DNA of 64,000 bases from Azospirillaceae bacterium (GTDB lineage Bacteria; Pseudomonadota; Alphaproteobacteria; Azospirillales; Azospirillaceae). Within the stretch, counting starts at the first letter, position 1; each line of letters starts with the position of its first letter. The notes beneath the pieces were generated by a model, which did not search any database, was not told the origin of the DNA, and saw only the letters and a list, made by a program, of their open reading frames with translations. The stretch lies in assembly GCA_028283825.1 (NCBI GenBank), contig JAPWJW010000001.1, positions 1,922,001 to 1,986,000 of the forward strand, in the 5' to 3' direction. The position numbers were made by a program, and so were the translations under genes. Shown here in pieces: positions 38,680 to 47,291 of the stretch.

Positions 38680-40055
38680 GCATTTGGGCACGCCGCCAGA
38701 TCCTGAAGTCCGCCGCCCTGCTGGGCGGGGCCGGCGCCCTGCTGCGCGGCACCAAGGCGTCGGCGCAGGACCACAGCCATATGGACATGGGGTCCATGAC
38801 CATGGCGCCCAAGCCGGCGCCCGCAAAACCGGCGCCCATGGCCACGCGCATGAAGGCCGCGGCACCGGTGACCCCGCCGCGGCCACCCCGCCTGGTGCCC
38901 GGCACCGACCGGCCGGCCACCATCACCCTGAATAGTGGCACCCTGAACGGCGGCACCCTGCCCTTCGTGATGAAGGACGGCGTCAAGGAATTTCACCTGA
39001 CGGCGCATGAGTTCGAACAGGAATTCGCGCCCGGCTTCAAGGTCAAGGTCTGGGGCTACAACGGCAGCACCCCCGGCCCCACCATCGAGGCGGTGGAGGG
39101 CGACCGGGTGCGCATCCTGGTGACCAACCGGCTGCCGGAGGCCACCAGCATCCATTGGCACGGCATCCTGCTGCCGTCCGGCATGGACGGCGTCGCTGGC
39201 CTGTCGGCCCCGCCCATCCCGCCGGGGGAGACCTGGGCCTACGAGTTCACGCTGCGCCAGCACGGCACCCAGATGTACCACCCCCATTATGACGAGATGG
39301 TGCAGATGGCGGTGGGCATGATGGGCATGTTCGTCATCCATCCCAAGGATGCCGCCATCGGCCCGGTGGACCGCGACTACACCATGATGCTGCACGCCTG
39401 GGCCATCCACCCCGGCACCTCGCGCCCCGACCCGGCGGTGATGCTGGAGCACGACACCTGGACCATCAACGGCCGGGTCTTCCCGGCGGTGGAGCACCTG
39501 GTGGTGAAGACGGGGGAGCGGGTGCGCCTGCGCATCGGCAACGTGTCGATGCACGAACACCCCATGCACATCCACGGCCACCACATGTGGGTGACCGGGA
39601 CCGACGGCGGCATGATCCCCGAAGGGGCACGCTGGCCGGAGACCACCATCCAGGTGCCGGTGGGCACCACCCGCACGGTGGAGTTCGTGGCCGACAACCC
39701 CGGCGACTGGGCCTTCCACTGCCACAAGGGCCACCACGCCATGAACACCATGGGCCACGATATCCCCAACTTCCTGGGCGTGGACCAGCGGGACGTGGCG
39801 CGGGACATGGCCAAGCAGCTGCCGGGCTACATGCCCATGGGTGAGGGCGGCATGGGCGACATGGGGGCCATGGCCGGCATGATGCCGGGCCCGGCGAACA
39901 CGCCCCCGATGATGACCGGCACCGGCCCCTACGGCGCCCTGGACATGGGCGGCATGGTGACGGTGATCAAGGTGCGCGACGAAGTGGCCGCCGACTACCG
40001 CGACCCCGGCTGGTACAAGGCACCCAAGGGCACCATGGCGTGGAAGGTGGGGTGA
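38676..40055 (+). CDS. Tat-exported multicopper oxidase (copper resistance)
   Basis: A 459-residue periplasmic copper oxidase. The N-terminus is a twin-arginine signal (WARRQILKSAALLGG) cleaved near ASA-QD. Four copper-site motifs are present: SIHWHGILLPSGMDG, GTQMYHPHYDEM, HEHPMHIHGHHMW, and the type 1 Cu loop FHCHKGHHAMNTM. A Met-rich stretch near the C-terminus (about 395-420) and another near the start (residues 35-55) may bind Cu(I). It should oxidise Cu(I) to the less toxic Cu(II). It overlaps the TolC gene by four bases; GGGAGG lies upstream of the start. Confidence 0.94.
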   Translation: MSIWARRQILKSAALLGGAGALLRGTKASAQDHSHMDMGSMTMAPKPAPAKPAPMATRMKAAAPVTPPRPPRLVPGTDRPATITLNSGTLNGGTLPFVMKDGVKEFHLTAHEFEQEFAPGFKVKVWGYNGSTPGPTIEAVEGDRVRILVTNRLPEATSIHWHGILLPSGMDGVAGLSAPPIPPGETWAYEFTLRQHGTQMYHPHYDEMVQMAVGMMGMFVIHPKDAAIGPVDRDYTMMLHAWAIHPGTSRPDPAVMLEHDTWTINGRVFPAVEHLVVKTGERVRLRIGNVSMHEHPMHIHGHHMWVTGTDGGMIPEGARWPETTIQVPVGTTRTVEFVADNPGDWAFHCHKGHHAMNTMGHDIPNFLGVDQRDVARDMAKQLPGYMPMGEGGMGDMGAMAGMMPGPANTPPMMTGTGPYGALDMGGMVTVIKVRDEVAADYRDPGWYKAPKGTMAWKVG

Positions 40056-40175
40056 AACCACCTGCCGATAGCGCACAGGCGAACGGATAGTTGATCCGGT
40101 ACCTTTGCGTGGGACGGGAACGGTGCGCCGGCGGCATAGTCGGCCGTCGCACCGCTTCCCCACCGCCTGTGCCCC

Positions 40176-41609
40176 ATGCCCGACACCGCAACCGCCGCCC
40201 CGCCGCAGCCCAAGCTCCACAGCCGCGCCATCACCTTCCTGGTGGCAGGCGCGTTCTTCATGGAGATGCTGGACGGCACCGTCATCGCCACGGCGCTGCC
40301 GCAGATGGGCCGGTCCTTCGGCGTGGCGCCGGTGGACATGAATTTGGGCATGACGGCCTATCTGCTGGCGCTGGCCGTGTTCATCCCCATCAGCGGCTGG
40401 GTGGCCGACCGCTTCGGCCCGCGCACGGTGTTCGGCGGCGCCATCACCCTGTTCACCCTGTCGTCCTTGCTGTGCGGTCTCAGCCCCGGCCTGTGGAGTT
40501 TCACCGCCGCCCGCGTGCTGCAGGGCATCGGCGGCGCCGCCATGGTGCCGGTGGGCCGGCTGATCATCCTGCGCATCACGGACAAGAAGGATTTGATGCG
40601 GGCCATCGGCACCACCGTCTGGCCCGGCCTGGTGGCCCCCGTCCTGGGGCCGCCGCTGGGCGGCTTCATCGTCACCTATGCCAGCTGGCCGTGGATCTTC
40701 TACCTGAACCTGCCGCTGGGCCTGGCGGCGCTGGCCCTGACCATCGCCTGGATCCCCAATGAGCGGCCGGCGGAAAGCCGCCCGCTGGACGCCCTGGGCT
40801 TCCTACTGTCGGCCGGCGCCCTGGTCGCCCTGGTCTTCGGCCTGGACAGCCTGGGCCAGGGGGCGCAGGCCCCGGGGCAGACCTTGGCCGGCCTGGGCCT
40901 GGGCGTGGTGCTGAGCGCCCTGACCATCCGCCATTGCCGCCGCCACCCGTCGCCGCTGTTCAAGCTGGACGCCCTGCGCCTGCCGACCTACGCCGTGTCG
41001 ATCTGGAGCGGGTCGGTCCAGCGCATCGCCATCGGCACCGTGCCCTTCCTGACGCCGTTATTGTTCCAGACAGTGCTGGGCCTGGACGCCTTCGTCGCCG
41101 GCCAGCTGGTGCTGTGCATCTTCGCCGGCAACCTGACGATGAAGCTGATGACCAACCAGGTGCTGCGCCGCTTCGGCTTCCGCCGGGTGCTGGTCCTGAA
41201 CGGCGCGCTGGTCGGCATCTCCCTGGCGGCCTGCGGCCTGTTCACGCCGGAGACGCCCCGATGGATCATCGGCCTGGTGCTGTTCACCGGCGGCATGTTC
41301 CGCTCCATGCAGTTCACCGCCATGGGCACCATCCAGTTCGCCGACGTGCCCAAGCCGGAGGTGTCGGCCGCCAACACCCTGGCCGCCATGCTGGCGCAAC
41401 TGACCTCGGGCCTGGGCGTGGTGGCGGGGGCGCTGGCCCTGAACCTGGGCGCCTTCCTGCGCGGCCACCCGCAAGGGGCGCCGGATCTGACCGACTACCG
41501 CAACGCCTTCCTGGCCATGGGGGCGGCGGTGGTGCTGAGCCTGGTGGATGCCTGGAAGCTGGCGCCCGACGCCGGCCATAGCGTCAGCGGCCACCAGGGG
41601 GCTAAATAA
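40176..41609 (+). CDS. MFS exporter of the DHA2 (EmrB/QacA, 14-helix) family
   Basis: A 477-residue drug:proton antiporter. The first helix has FMEMLDGTVIATALPQM (motif D1 of the DHA2 family), followed by SGWVADRFGPRTVF (motif A) and RVLQGIGGAAMVPVGRL (motif B) and the GPPLGGFIV motif C. About 14 helices can be counted. No EmrA-type adaptor lies beside it. It is 121 bases downstream of the multicopper oxidase and 219 upstream of a TetR gene, which may regulate it. The substrate is unknown. Confidence 0.94.
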   Translation: MPDTATAAPPQPKLHSRAITFLVAGAFFMEMLDGTVIATALPQMGRSFGVAPVDMNLGMTAYLLALAVFIPISGWVADRFGPRTVFGGAITLFTLSSLLCGLSPGLWSFTAARVLQGIGGAAMVPVGRLIILRITDKKDLMRAIGTTVWPGLVAPVLGPPLGGFIVTYASWPWIFYLNLPLGLAALALTIAWIPNERPAESRPLDALGFLLSAGALVALVFGLDSLGQGAQAPGQTLAGLGLGVVLSALTIRHCRRHPSPLFKLDALRLPTYAVSIWSGSVQRIAIGTVPFLTPLLFQTVLGLDAFVAGQLVLCIFAGNLTMKLMTNQVLRRFGFRRVLVLNGALVGISLAACGLFTPETPRWIIGLVLFTGGMFRSMQFTAMGTIQFADVPKPEVSAANTLAAMLAQLTSGLGVVAGALALNLGAFLRGHPQGAPDLTDYRNAFLAMGAAVVLSLVDAWKLAPDAGHSVSGHQGAK

Positions 41610-41752
41610 CACCCCCCCGCACCCAGCTGAGACCAAGTATCGCACCACCCGAATGCGTCCCATTCTCACCAAAAGGCCACTATCTCCCGCCCCAGCCGGT
41701 GACTAAACCGTGGTACGGTGAATATCAGCCCCAAAAAATGGTTAATACATCT

Positions 41753-41764
41753 GCGCACGTGCGC
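41753..41764. promoter_or_regulatory. 12-bp palindrome upstream of tetR-type gene
   Basis: GCGCACGTGCGC is a perfect 12-bp palindrome 64 bases before the TetR-family start codon, next to the AT-richer stretch AAAAAATGGTTAATAC. It is a candidate operator for the regulator. GC-rich palindromes of this size also occur by chance in such DNA. Confidence 0.4.
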
Positions 41765-41828
41765 TAGGCTGAGACAGCCACCAAGTACTGGTGCCTGATA
41801 GCGGCGGAATGCGGAACTAGCGGCACCT

Positions 41829-42443
41829 ATGGCAGAAAAAACAATGAAGCCCGGCCAAGATCTGATGCAGCGGATCCAACGGGCGTTTCTGGACTACGGC
41901 TACAGCGACCTGACGATGGTGGAGTTGGCGGAGGCCTGCGGCTTCACCCGGCGCGCGCTGTACCATTATTTCAGCAACAAGGAAGCGGCCTTCCAGGCCA
42001 CCATCCGGCATGAGAACGCACAGCTGATCGAAACCGGCATGGCGGCCGGGGACAAGGTGCGCCAGGCCGGGGGCAGCGCACTGGACATCATGACCGCCAT
42101 CATGGACGCCCGTTACGGCTATACCCGCCGCGTCCTGAACCAGTCGCCCCACATCATCGACCTGAACGCGGAGGCCTTCAAACGCGGCCGTGCCCAGATG
42201 ATCGAGGCGGCAGTCAATTTCCAGGCCCGGTTGGCGGCCCTGCTGCTGGAGTTGCAGGCGGAAGGCCGCCTGGCACTGACGGGGGAGTTCACGGTGGCCC
42301 AGGTGGCCCAGGCCCTGGCCGACGGCGCCCGCGCCGTGAACCAGAGCCTGCCGCCCTTCCCCTCGGAACAGCTGACCGCCCGCTACCGCGCCATGTGCCA
42401 GGTCATCCTGTACGGCTGCGCCAAGCGGCCGGCGACGGACTGA
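41829..42443 (+). CDS. TetR/AcrR family transcriptional regulator
   Basis: A 204-residue repressor. The N-terminal helix-turn-helix has AFLDYGYSDLTMVELAEACGFTRRALYHYFSNKEAAF, the standard TetR form (about residues 15-60). The C-terminal ligand domain is not assignable. It lies 219 bases downstream of the MFS exporter in the same direction and may control it. Its stop abuts the stop of the convergent alkB-type gene with no gap. Confidence 0.93.
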   Translation: MAEKTMKPGQDLMQRIQRAFLDYGYSDLTMVELAEACGFTRRALYHYFSNKEAAFQATIRHENAQLIETGMAAGDKVRQAGGSALDIMTAIMDARYGYTRRVLNQSPHIIDLNAEAFKRGRAQMIEAAVNFQARLAALLLELQAEGRLALTGEFTVAQVAQALADGARAVNQSLPPFPSEQLTARYRAMCQVILYGCAKRPATD

Positions 42444-43097
42444 TCAGAACGCCCGGCGGAACGTCAGGTTGATGCGCCGCCGGCCCAGCAGGGGATGCTC
42501 CCCCTCCTTCAAGGGCAGGATGCCGTGGTGGAACAGGCGGGACGGCCCGCCCCAGACCACCACGTCGCCATGGTCCAGGGGCACGCGGCGCACCGGGTCG
42601 GCGCGCTTGGGGCCGCCGAACTGGAACGTCGCCGGCAGGCCCAGCGACACCGAGACGATGGGATGGCCCTGGTAGCGCTCGTCCTTGTCCTGGTGCAGGG
42701 TCAGGCGGCTGCCGGGTTCATAGCGGTTGATCAGGCAGGCATCGGGTTCGAAGCCGGGATAACCCGCCTCATCCGCGGCCCCGGCCGCCAGGTCGCGGAA
42801 CAGGGGCGGCAGCACCGGCCAGGGCCGGCCACTCAGGGGATCGCGGCCGTCGTAACGATAGCCGGCACGGTCCGTCACCCAGCCGGCGGCCCCGCAGTTG
42901 GTCATGGCCACCGACATCTCGAACCCGCCCGGCGTCACCATGTGGCGGAAGGGCGCCGCCCCCGCCACCATCGCGACCGCCGCCAGCAGGTCCGGCGCCA
43001 GGTCCAGCACCCAGCCGCGCAGGATGACGGCACCGGGGCCGATCTCCTGCCGCGCCGGCGGGGGCGCCTCCAGCCCGGCCAGCAGGTCGCGCATCAT
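42444..43097 (-). CDS. alkB: AlkB-type 2-oxoglutarate/iron dioxygenase
   Basis: A 217-residue enzyme of the AlkB family, which repairs alkylated bases (1-methyladenine, 3-methylcytosine) by oxidative demethylation. The iron ligands can be seen: HxD in LTLHQDKDE, the distal His in PSRLFHHGILPL, and the 2-oxoglutarate-binding RRRINLTFRRAF. The DPLSGRPWPVLPPLF segment is characteristic of the E. coli AlkB type. Its ATG overlaps the stop of the DUF72 gene by four bases, so both form one operon. Confidence 0.95.
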   Translation of the reverse strand: MMRDLLAGLEAPPPARQEIGPGAVILRGWVLDLAPDLLAAVAMVAGAAPFRHMVTPGGFEMSVAMTNCGAAGWVTDRAGYRYDGRDPLSGRPWPVLPPLFRDLAAGAADEAGYPGFEPDACLINRYEPGSRLTLHQDKDERYQGHPIVSVSLGLPATFQFGGPKRADPVRRVPLDHGDVVVWGGPSRLFHHGILPLKEGEHPLLGRRRINLTFRRAF

Positions 43098-43843
43098 CCC
43101 AGCCGCTCGATCAGCGCCATGGCGGCGGCGGGGTTGCGCACCTTGTGGCCGCTGATGACGTAGAGGTAGACATCGCGGCCGCCCGCCGCCCAGGCCTTGG
43201 CCTTGTCGGCCCAGGCGTCCAGGGCCGCGTCGCTGTAGCCCTTCCCGTGCCCCTCCGTCGTGCCCATGATGCGGGCGTAGACGAAGGGGGCGGTGTCGGC
43301 CTCGATCTCCGGATAGTCGCTGTCGCCGGCCCGGATGACGGCGACGCCGCGCGCCCTCGCCAGATCGGCGAACTCGGGGGCGCGGAAGGTGTCGTGCCGC
43401 ACCTCCACCGCGTGGCGGATGGCGCGGCCCTCCACCGTCGGGGGCAGCAGTTCCAGGAAGGCGCCGAAATCCCCGGCATCGAACTTCTTGGTCGGCATGA
43501 ACTGCCAGTTGATGGGGCCCAGCTTGTCCTTCAATTCCAGCAGGCCGCCGGTCAGGAACTTCTCCACCGACTCCTTCGCCTCCGCCAGGACGCGGCGGTT
43601 GGTGGTGAAGCGCGGGCCCTTGAGCGCGAAGACGAAATCGTCCGGCGTCTCGTCATGCCATTTGGCGAAGCTCTCGGGCTTCTGCGAACCGTAATAGGTG
43701 CCGTTGACCTCAATGGAGGTCAGCTTGGCGCTGGCGTATTCCAGTTCGCGCTTCTGGGTCAGGCCGTCGGGGTAGAAGGTCCCCCGCCACGGCTCATACG
43801 TCCAGCCGCCGATGCCGACGCGGATGCGCCCCTGCTTGCCCAT
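43094..43843 (-). CDS. DUF72 family protein (YecE-like)
   Basis: A 249-residue TIM-barrel-like protein of the DUF72 family, with the typical start IRVGIGGWTYEPWRGTFYP, the EVNGTYYGSQKPESFAKW segment and FALKGPRFTTNRR. The biochemical role of the family is not known to me. GGAGGAT precedes ATG 43843; the frame extends ten codons further but the family begins here. It is the first gene of a two-gene operon with alkB. Confidence 0.9.
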   Translation of the reverse strand: MGKQGRIRVGIGGWTYEPWRGTFYPDGLTQKRELEYASAKLTSIEVNGTYYGSQKPESFAKWHDETPDDFVFALKGPRFTTNRRVLAEAKESVEKFLTGGLLELKDKLGPINWQFMPTKKFDAGDFGAFLELLPPTVEGRAIRHAVEVRHDTFRAPEFADLARARGVAVIRAGDSDYPEIEADTAPFVYARIMGTTEGHGKGYSDAALDAWADKAKAWAAGGRDVYLYVISGHKVRNPAAAMALIERLG

Positions 43844-43921
43844 GTGATCCTCCCGCTTCCGGCCCCGGCACAAGGGAGGCCACCGCCATAGGTGGGGCCG
43901 CCCGCCGGGGCCGTCAACGGC

Positions 43922-44761
43922 TCACTTCAGGCGCTCAGCGTGCCATTCCAGATGGTCGCGCATGAAGGTGGAGATGAAGTTGTAGGAATGATCGTAGCCC
44001 TCCTGCAAACGCAGGGTCAGGGGGATGCCGGCGTCGGCGCAGGCCTGGCGCAGCAGTTCCGGCCGCAGCTGGTTTTCCAGGAAGCCGTCGGCCGTGCCCT
44101 GGTCGACCAGCAGGTCGGGCACGCGCGCACCGTCCTGGATCAGGGCCACGGCGTCATGCCGGCGCCACGCCGCCTGGTCATCGCCCAGGTAGGCGGGCAA
44201 GGCCTTGTGGCCCCAGGGCACCTGGGTCGGCGCCACGATGGGGGCGAAGGCCGACACGGCCTTGAAGCGGCCGGGGTGGCGCAGCGCCACGGTCAGGGCG
44301 CCATGCCCGCCCATGGAGTGGCCGGTGATGCCCTGGGCGCCCAGATCGATGGGGAAGTTGGCCGCCACGACGTCCGGCAGTTCCTTGGTCACGTAGGACC
44401 ACATGCGGAAATGCGGCGTCCAGGGCGCCTGCGTGGCATCGACGTAGAAACCCGCCCCCTGACCGATGTCCCAGGCCGGATCGTCGGCCACACCCTCGCC
44501 CCGCGGGCTGGTGTCGGGGCAGACGATGATGAGGCCCAGGTCGGCCGCGGCCTCGCGGAATTCGCCCTTGTCGGTCACGTTGGCATGGGTGCAGGTCAGG
44601 CCCGACAGGTACCACACCACCGGCAGCTTGCCCCCGTCCGCCGCCTGGGGCGGCACGAAGACGCTGAACACCATGGGCGTGCCGGTCGAGGTCGAGGCAT
44701 GGCGGTAGACGCCCTGGGTGCCACCATGGCTGCGGCTGGTCGAGACGGTCTCAAGGGTCAT
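43922..44761 (-). CDS. fghA: S-formylglutathione hydrolase
   Basis: A 279-residue serine esterase (E. coli FrmB/YeiG 277-278) that releases formate from S-formylglutathione, the second step of glutathione-dependent formaldehyde oxidation. The catalytic Ser is in TGHSMGGHGAL, the Asp in DQGTADGFL and the His in YDHSYNFIS. ATG 44761 with GGAGAG upstream is preferred to a TTG six codons earlier. It lies downstream of the class III alcohol dehydrogenase gene on the same strand, 169 bases apart, with a hairpin between them. Confidence 0.96.
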   Translation of the reverse strand: MTLETVSTSRSHGGTQGVYRHASTSTGTPMVFSVFVPPQAADGGKLPVVWYLSGLTCTHANVTDKGEFREAAADLGLIIVCPDTSPRGEGVADDPAWDIGQGAGFYVDATQAPWTPHFRMWSYVTKELPDVVAANFPIDLGAQGITGHSMGGHGALTVALRHPGRFKAVSAFAPIVAPTQVPWGHKALPAYLGDDQAAWRRHDAVALIQDGARVPDLLVDQGTADGFLENQLRPELLRQACADAGIPLTLRLQEGYDHSYNFISTFMRDHLEWHAERLK

Positions 44762-44806
44762 GGGACAACTCTCCGGCAATAGGCGCTGATATTCTTGAAG
44801 CTCGCA

Positions 44807-44841
44807 CCAGAGGAAACGGGCAGACAGCCCGCTTCCTCTGG
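44807..44841 (-). terminator. Long imperfect hairpin between formaldehyde genes
   Basis: CCAGAGGAA and CGGGC at 44807-44821 pair with GCCCG and TTCCTCTGG at 44827-44841 around a short loop. It lies between the frmA stop and the fghA start. No T-run follows on the minus strand, so it may be an attenuator or a processing stem that sets unequal expression of the two genes. Confidence 0.5.
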
Positions 44842-44930
44842 ACGTCGGCGACCGCCGACGCGGGCCGGTCAGGCCCGTAAGCCAAGCCGCCGGACGGCGG
44901 CGCCCGGCGTTTGAGGGAACCTAAAGATAA

Positions 44931-46040
44931 TCAGAACACCACAACCGAACGGATGGACTCGCCGGCGTGCATCAGGTCGAAGCCCTTGTTGATGTCGTCC
45001 AGGTTCAGCACGTGGGTGATCATCGGGTCGATCTGGATCTTGCCGTTCATGTACCAGTCCACGATCTTCGGCACCTCGGTGCGGCCCTTGACGCCGCCGA
45101 AGGCGGAACCCTTCCACACCCGGCCCGTCACCAGCTGGAACGGACGGGTGGAGATTTCCTTGCCGGCCTCCGCCACGCCGATGACGACGGAGACGCCCCA
45201 GCCGCGATGGCAGGCCTCCAGCGCCTGGCGCATCACCACCGTGTTGCCGGTGCAGTCGAAGGTGTAGTCGGCACCACCGTCGGTCAGGGCCACCAGGTGC
45301 TGGACGATGTCGCCCTCCACCTTCTTCGGGTTGACGAAATGGGTCATGCCGAAGCGGCGGCCCCATTCCTCCTTGCTGTCGTTGATGTCGACGCCGACGA
45401 TCTTGTCGGCGCCCACCATCCGGGCCGCCTGGATGACGTTCAGGCCGATGCCGCCCAGGCCGAAGATGACGACATTGGAACCGGGCTCCACCTTCGCCGT
45501 CTTCACCACGGCACCCACGCCGGTGGTGACACCGCAGCCGATGTAGCACGACGTCTTGAACGGCGCGTCGTCACGAATCTTGGCCACCGCGATTTCCGGC
45601 AGCACCGTGAAGTTGGAGAAGGTGGAGCAGCCCATGTAATGGAAAATGGGCTGGCCCTTGTAGCTGAAGCGGCTGGTGCCGTCGGGCATCAGACCCTTGC
45701 CCTGCGTGGCACGGATGGCGGTGCACAGGTTGGTCTTGCCCGACAGGCAGGATTTGCACTGGCGGCATTCCGGCGTGTACAGGGGAATCACATGGTCGCC
45801 CGGCTTCACGCTGGTGACGCCCGGCCCCACCTCACGCACGATGCCCGCCCCCTCATGCCCCAGGATGGAGGGGAACAGGCCCTCGCTGTCCAGGCCATCC
45901 AGGGTGTAGGCGTCGGTGTGGCAGATGCCCGTCGCCATGATCTCCACCAAAACCTCGCCCGTCTTCGGGCCTTCGAGGTCGACTTCCACGATCTCCAGGG
46001 GCTTCTTGGCCTCGAAGGCGACGGCAGCGCGGGTCTTCAT
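44931..46040 (-). CDS. frmA: class III alcohol dehydrogenase / S-(hydroxymethyl)glutathione dehydrogenase
   Basis: A 369-residue zinc enzyme (exactly the E. coli FrmA length) that oxidises the glutathione adduct of formaldehyde with NAD. Catalytic-zinc ligands are seen in [12 protein letters not shown] and LGHEGAGIV, structural-zinc Cys residues in [17 protein letters not shown], and the NAD-binding [14 protein letters not shown] 46040 is taken because it aligns with the family start. A LysR regulator is divergent, 178 bases away. Confidence 0.97.
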   Translation of the reverse strand: MKTRAAVAFEAKKPLEIVEVDLEGPKTGEVLVEIMATGICHTDAYTLDGLDSEGLFPSILGHEGAGIVREVGPGVTSVKPGDHVIPLYTPECRQCKSCLSGKTNLCTAIRATQGKGLMPDGTSRFSYKGQPIFHYMGCSTFSNFTVLPEIAVAKIRDDAPFKTSCYIGCGVTTGVGAVVKTAKVEPGSNVVIFGLGGIGLNVIQAARMVGADKIVGVDINDSKEEWGRRFGMTHFVNPKKVEGDIVQHLVALTDGGADYTFDCTGNTVVMRQALEACHRGWGVSVVIGVAEAGKEISTRPFQLVTGRVWKGSAFGGVKGRTEVPKIVDWYMNGKIQIDPMITHVLNLDDINKGFDLMHAGESIRSVVVF

Positions 46041-46179
46041 GGGTGCGTGTCCTATCTCATGCAGAATGAATGCCGGGTCGGCCGGCCTTGATACCGCCAC
46101 CTTATGTCAGGCGGGGCGGCTTCGTCCGCGCGACTATAGTATCGTTTTTTCTGGCAAGGGCGGGGTGCCTCGGCAAATG

Positions 46180-46201
46180 ATTGTTGTTGGACGGCAACAA
46201 T
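46180..46201. promoter_or_regulatory. Palindrome upstream of lysR-type gene
   Basis: ATTGTTG (46180-46186) and CAACAAT (46195-46201) form a perfect 7-bp inverted repeat with eight bases between. It fits the T-N11-A type of LysR recognition site. It lies 17 bases before the LysR start codon, in the region shared with the divergent frmA, so it may serve autoregulation and control of frmA. Confidence 0.65.
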
Positions 46202-46218
46202 CCGAGGGTGCCTTTGCG

Positions 46219-47151
46219 ATGGCGCGATGGGACGGTATCGACGAATTCATCGCCGTGGGGGAGACGGAAAGCTTCTCCCGCGCGGCCAAGCGCCTGGGCA
46301 TCTCCACCTCCCACGTCAGCCGGGAGGTGGCGCGGCTGGAGGACCGGTTGCAGGTCCGCCTGCTTTACCGCACCACCCGCCATGTCAGCCTGACCGACGC
46401 CGGCACCACCTTCCTGGAACGGTGCCGCCGCCTGGTGGATGAGCGCGAGGACATGTACGCCGCCGTCAGCGAGCAGGACGGCGCGCCCAAGGGGCATCTG
46501 CGCCTGACCTGCTCCATCGCTTATGGCGAGCGCTACATCGTCCCCCTGGTCAACCGCTTCGCGGCCGACCACCCGCAACTGGCCGTGACCATAGACCTCA
46601 GCAACCGGGTGGTGGATCTGGTGGGCGAAGGCTTTGATCTCGCCATCCGCACCGGCAGCCTGCACGACAGCCGCCTGATCGCCACCCGGCTGGCGTCGCG
46701 CACCCGTTACCTGTGCGCCGCACCCGATTATGTGGAGCGGCACGGCCGGCCGCAGACGCTGGACGACCTGGCCCGCCACCGTTGCCTGGTGGGGACCACC
46801 GACGTCTGGCACTTCCAGGCCGACAGCCAATTGGTCGAGTTCCGGCCGCAGGGGAACTGGCACTGCAACAGCGGATTCGCCGTGGTCGATGCGGCCCTGC
46901 AGGGTCTGGGCATCTGCCAGTTGCCGGACTTCTACGTCATCGGCCACCTGGCGGCGGGCCGCCTGGTCACCCTGCTGGATGGGTGGCGCCCGCCGGATGA
47001 GGGCGTCTGGGCCGTCTATCCCCACCGCCGCCACCTGTCACCGAAGGTTGCACTACTGATCGAGTATTTGCGCGACAGTCTGGAACAAGAATCGTCGGAC
47101 ATTCCGTCGATTGCACGCAAAAGGCATATATCCAGGGTAGGTGCGTCCTGA
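46219..47151 (+). CDS. LysR family transcriptional regulator
   Basis: A 310-residue regulator. The N-terminal helix-turn-helix is FIAVGETESFSRAAKRLGIS-THVSREVARLED-like, and the co-inducer domain follows from about residue 90 (GHLRLTCSIAYGERYIVPLV). This form (RYLCAAPDYVERHG; NSGFAVVDAALQGLGICQLP) is that of the AaeR/YafC-like single-domain effector group. ATG 46219 is used, because an upstream in-frame ATG at 46177 would place the palindrome inside the gene. It is divergent from frmA and 140 bases upstream of the giant adhesin gene, so either may be a target. Confidence 0.92.
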   Translation: MARWDGIDEFIAVGETESFSRAAKRLGISTSHVSREVARLEDRLQVRLLYRTTRHVSLTDAGTTFLERCRRLVDEREDMYAAVSEQDGAPKGHLRLTCSIAYGERYIVPLVNRFAADHPQLAVTIDLSNRVVDLVGEGFDLAIRTGSLHDSRLIATRLASRTRYLCAAPDYVERHGRPQTLDDLARHRCLVGTTDVWHFQADSQLVEFRPQGNWHCNSGFAVVDAALQGLGICQLPDFYVIGHLAAGRLVTLLDGWRPPDEGVWAVYPHRRHLSPKVALLIEYLRDSLEQESSDIPSIARKRHISRVGAS

Positions 47152-47291
47152 TCCGATACGCAGTTGGCAGTACGATTGATCACTACCTCAACAGTTGATC
47201 TATTCTGCATACCCCCGTAAGAACTTCCATAAATGGAAAATGAGGTGCGGTTGCTCGCGCCTGACGGATCCTGGAAGGGGCGGGGGTAACG

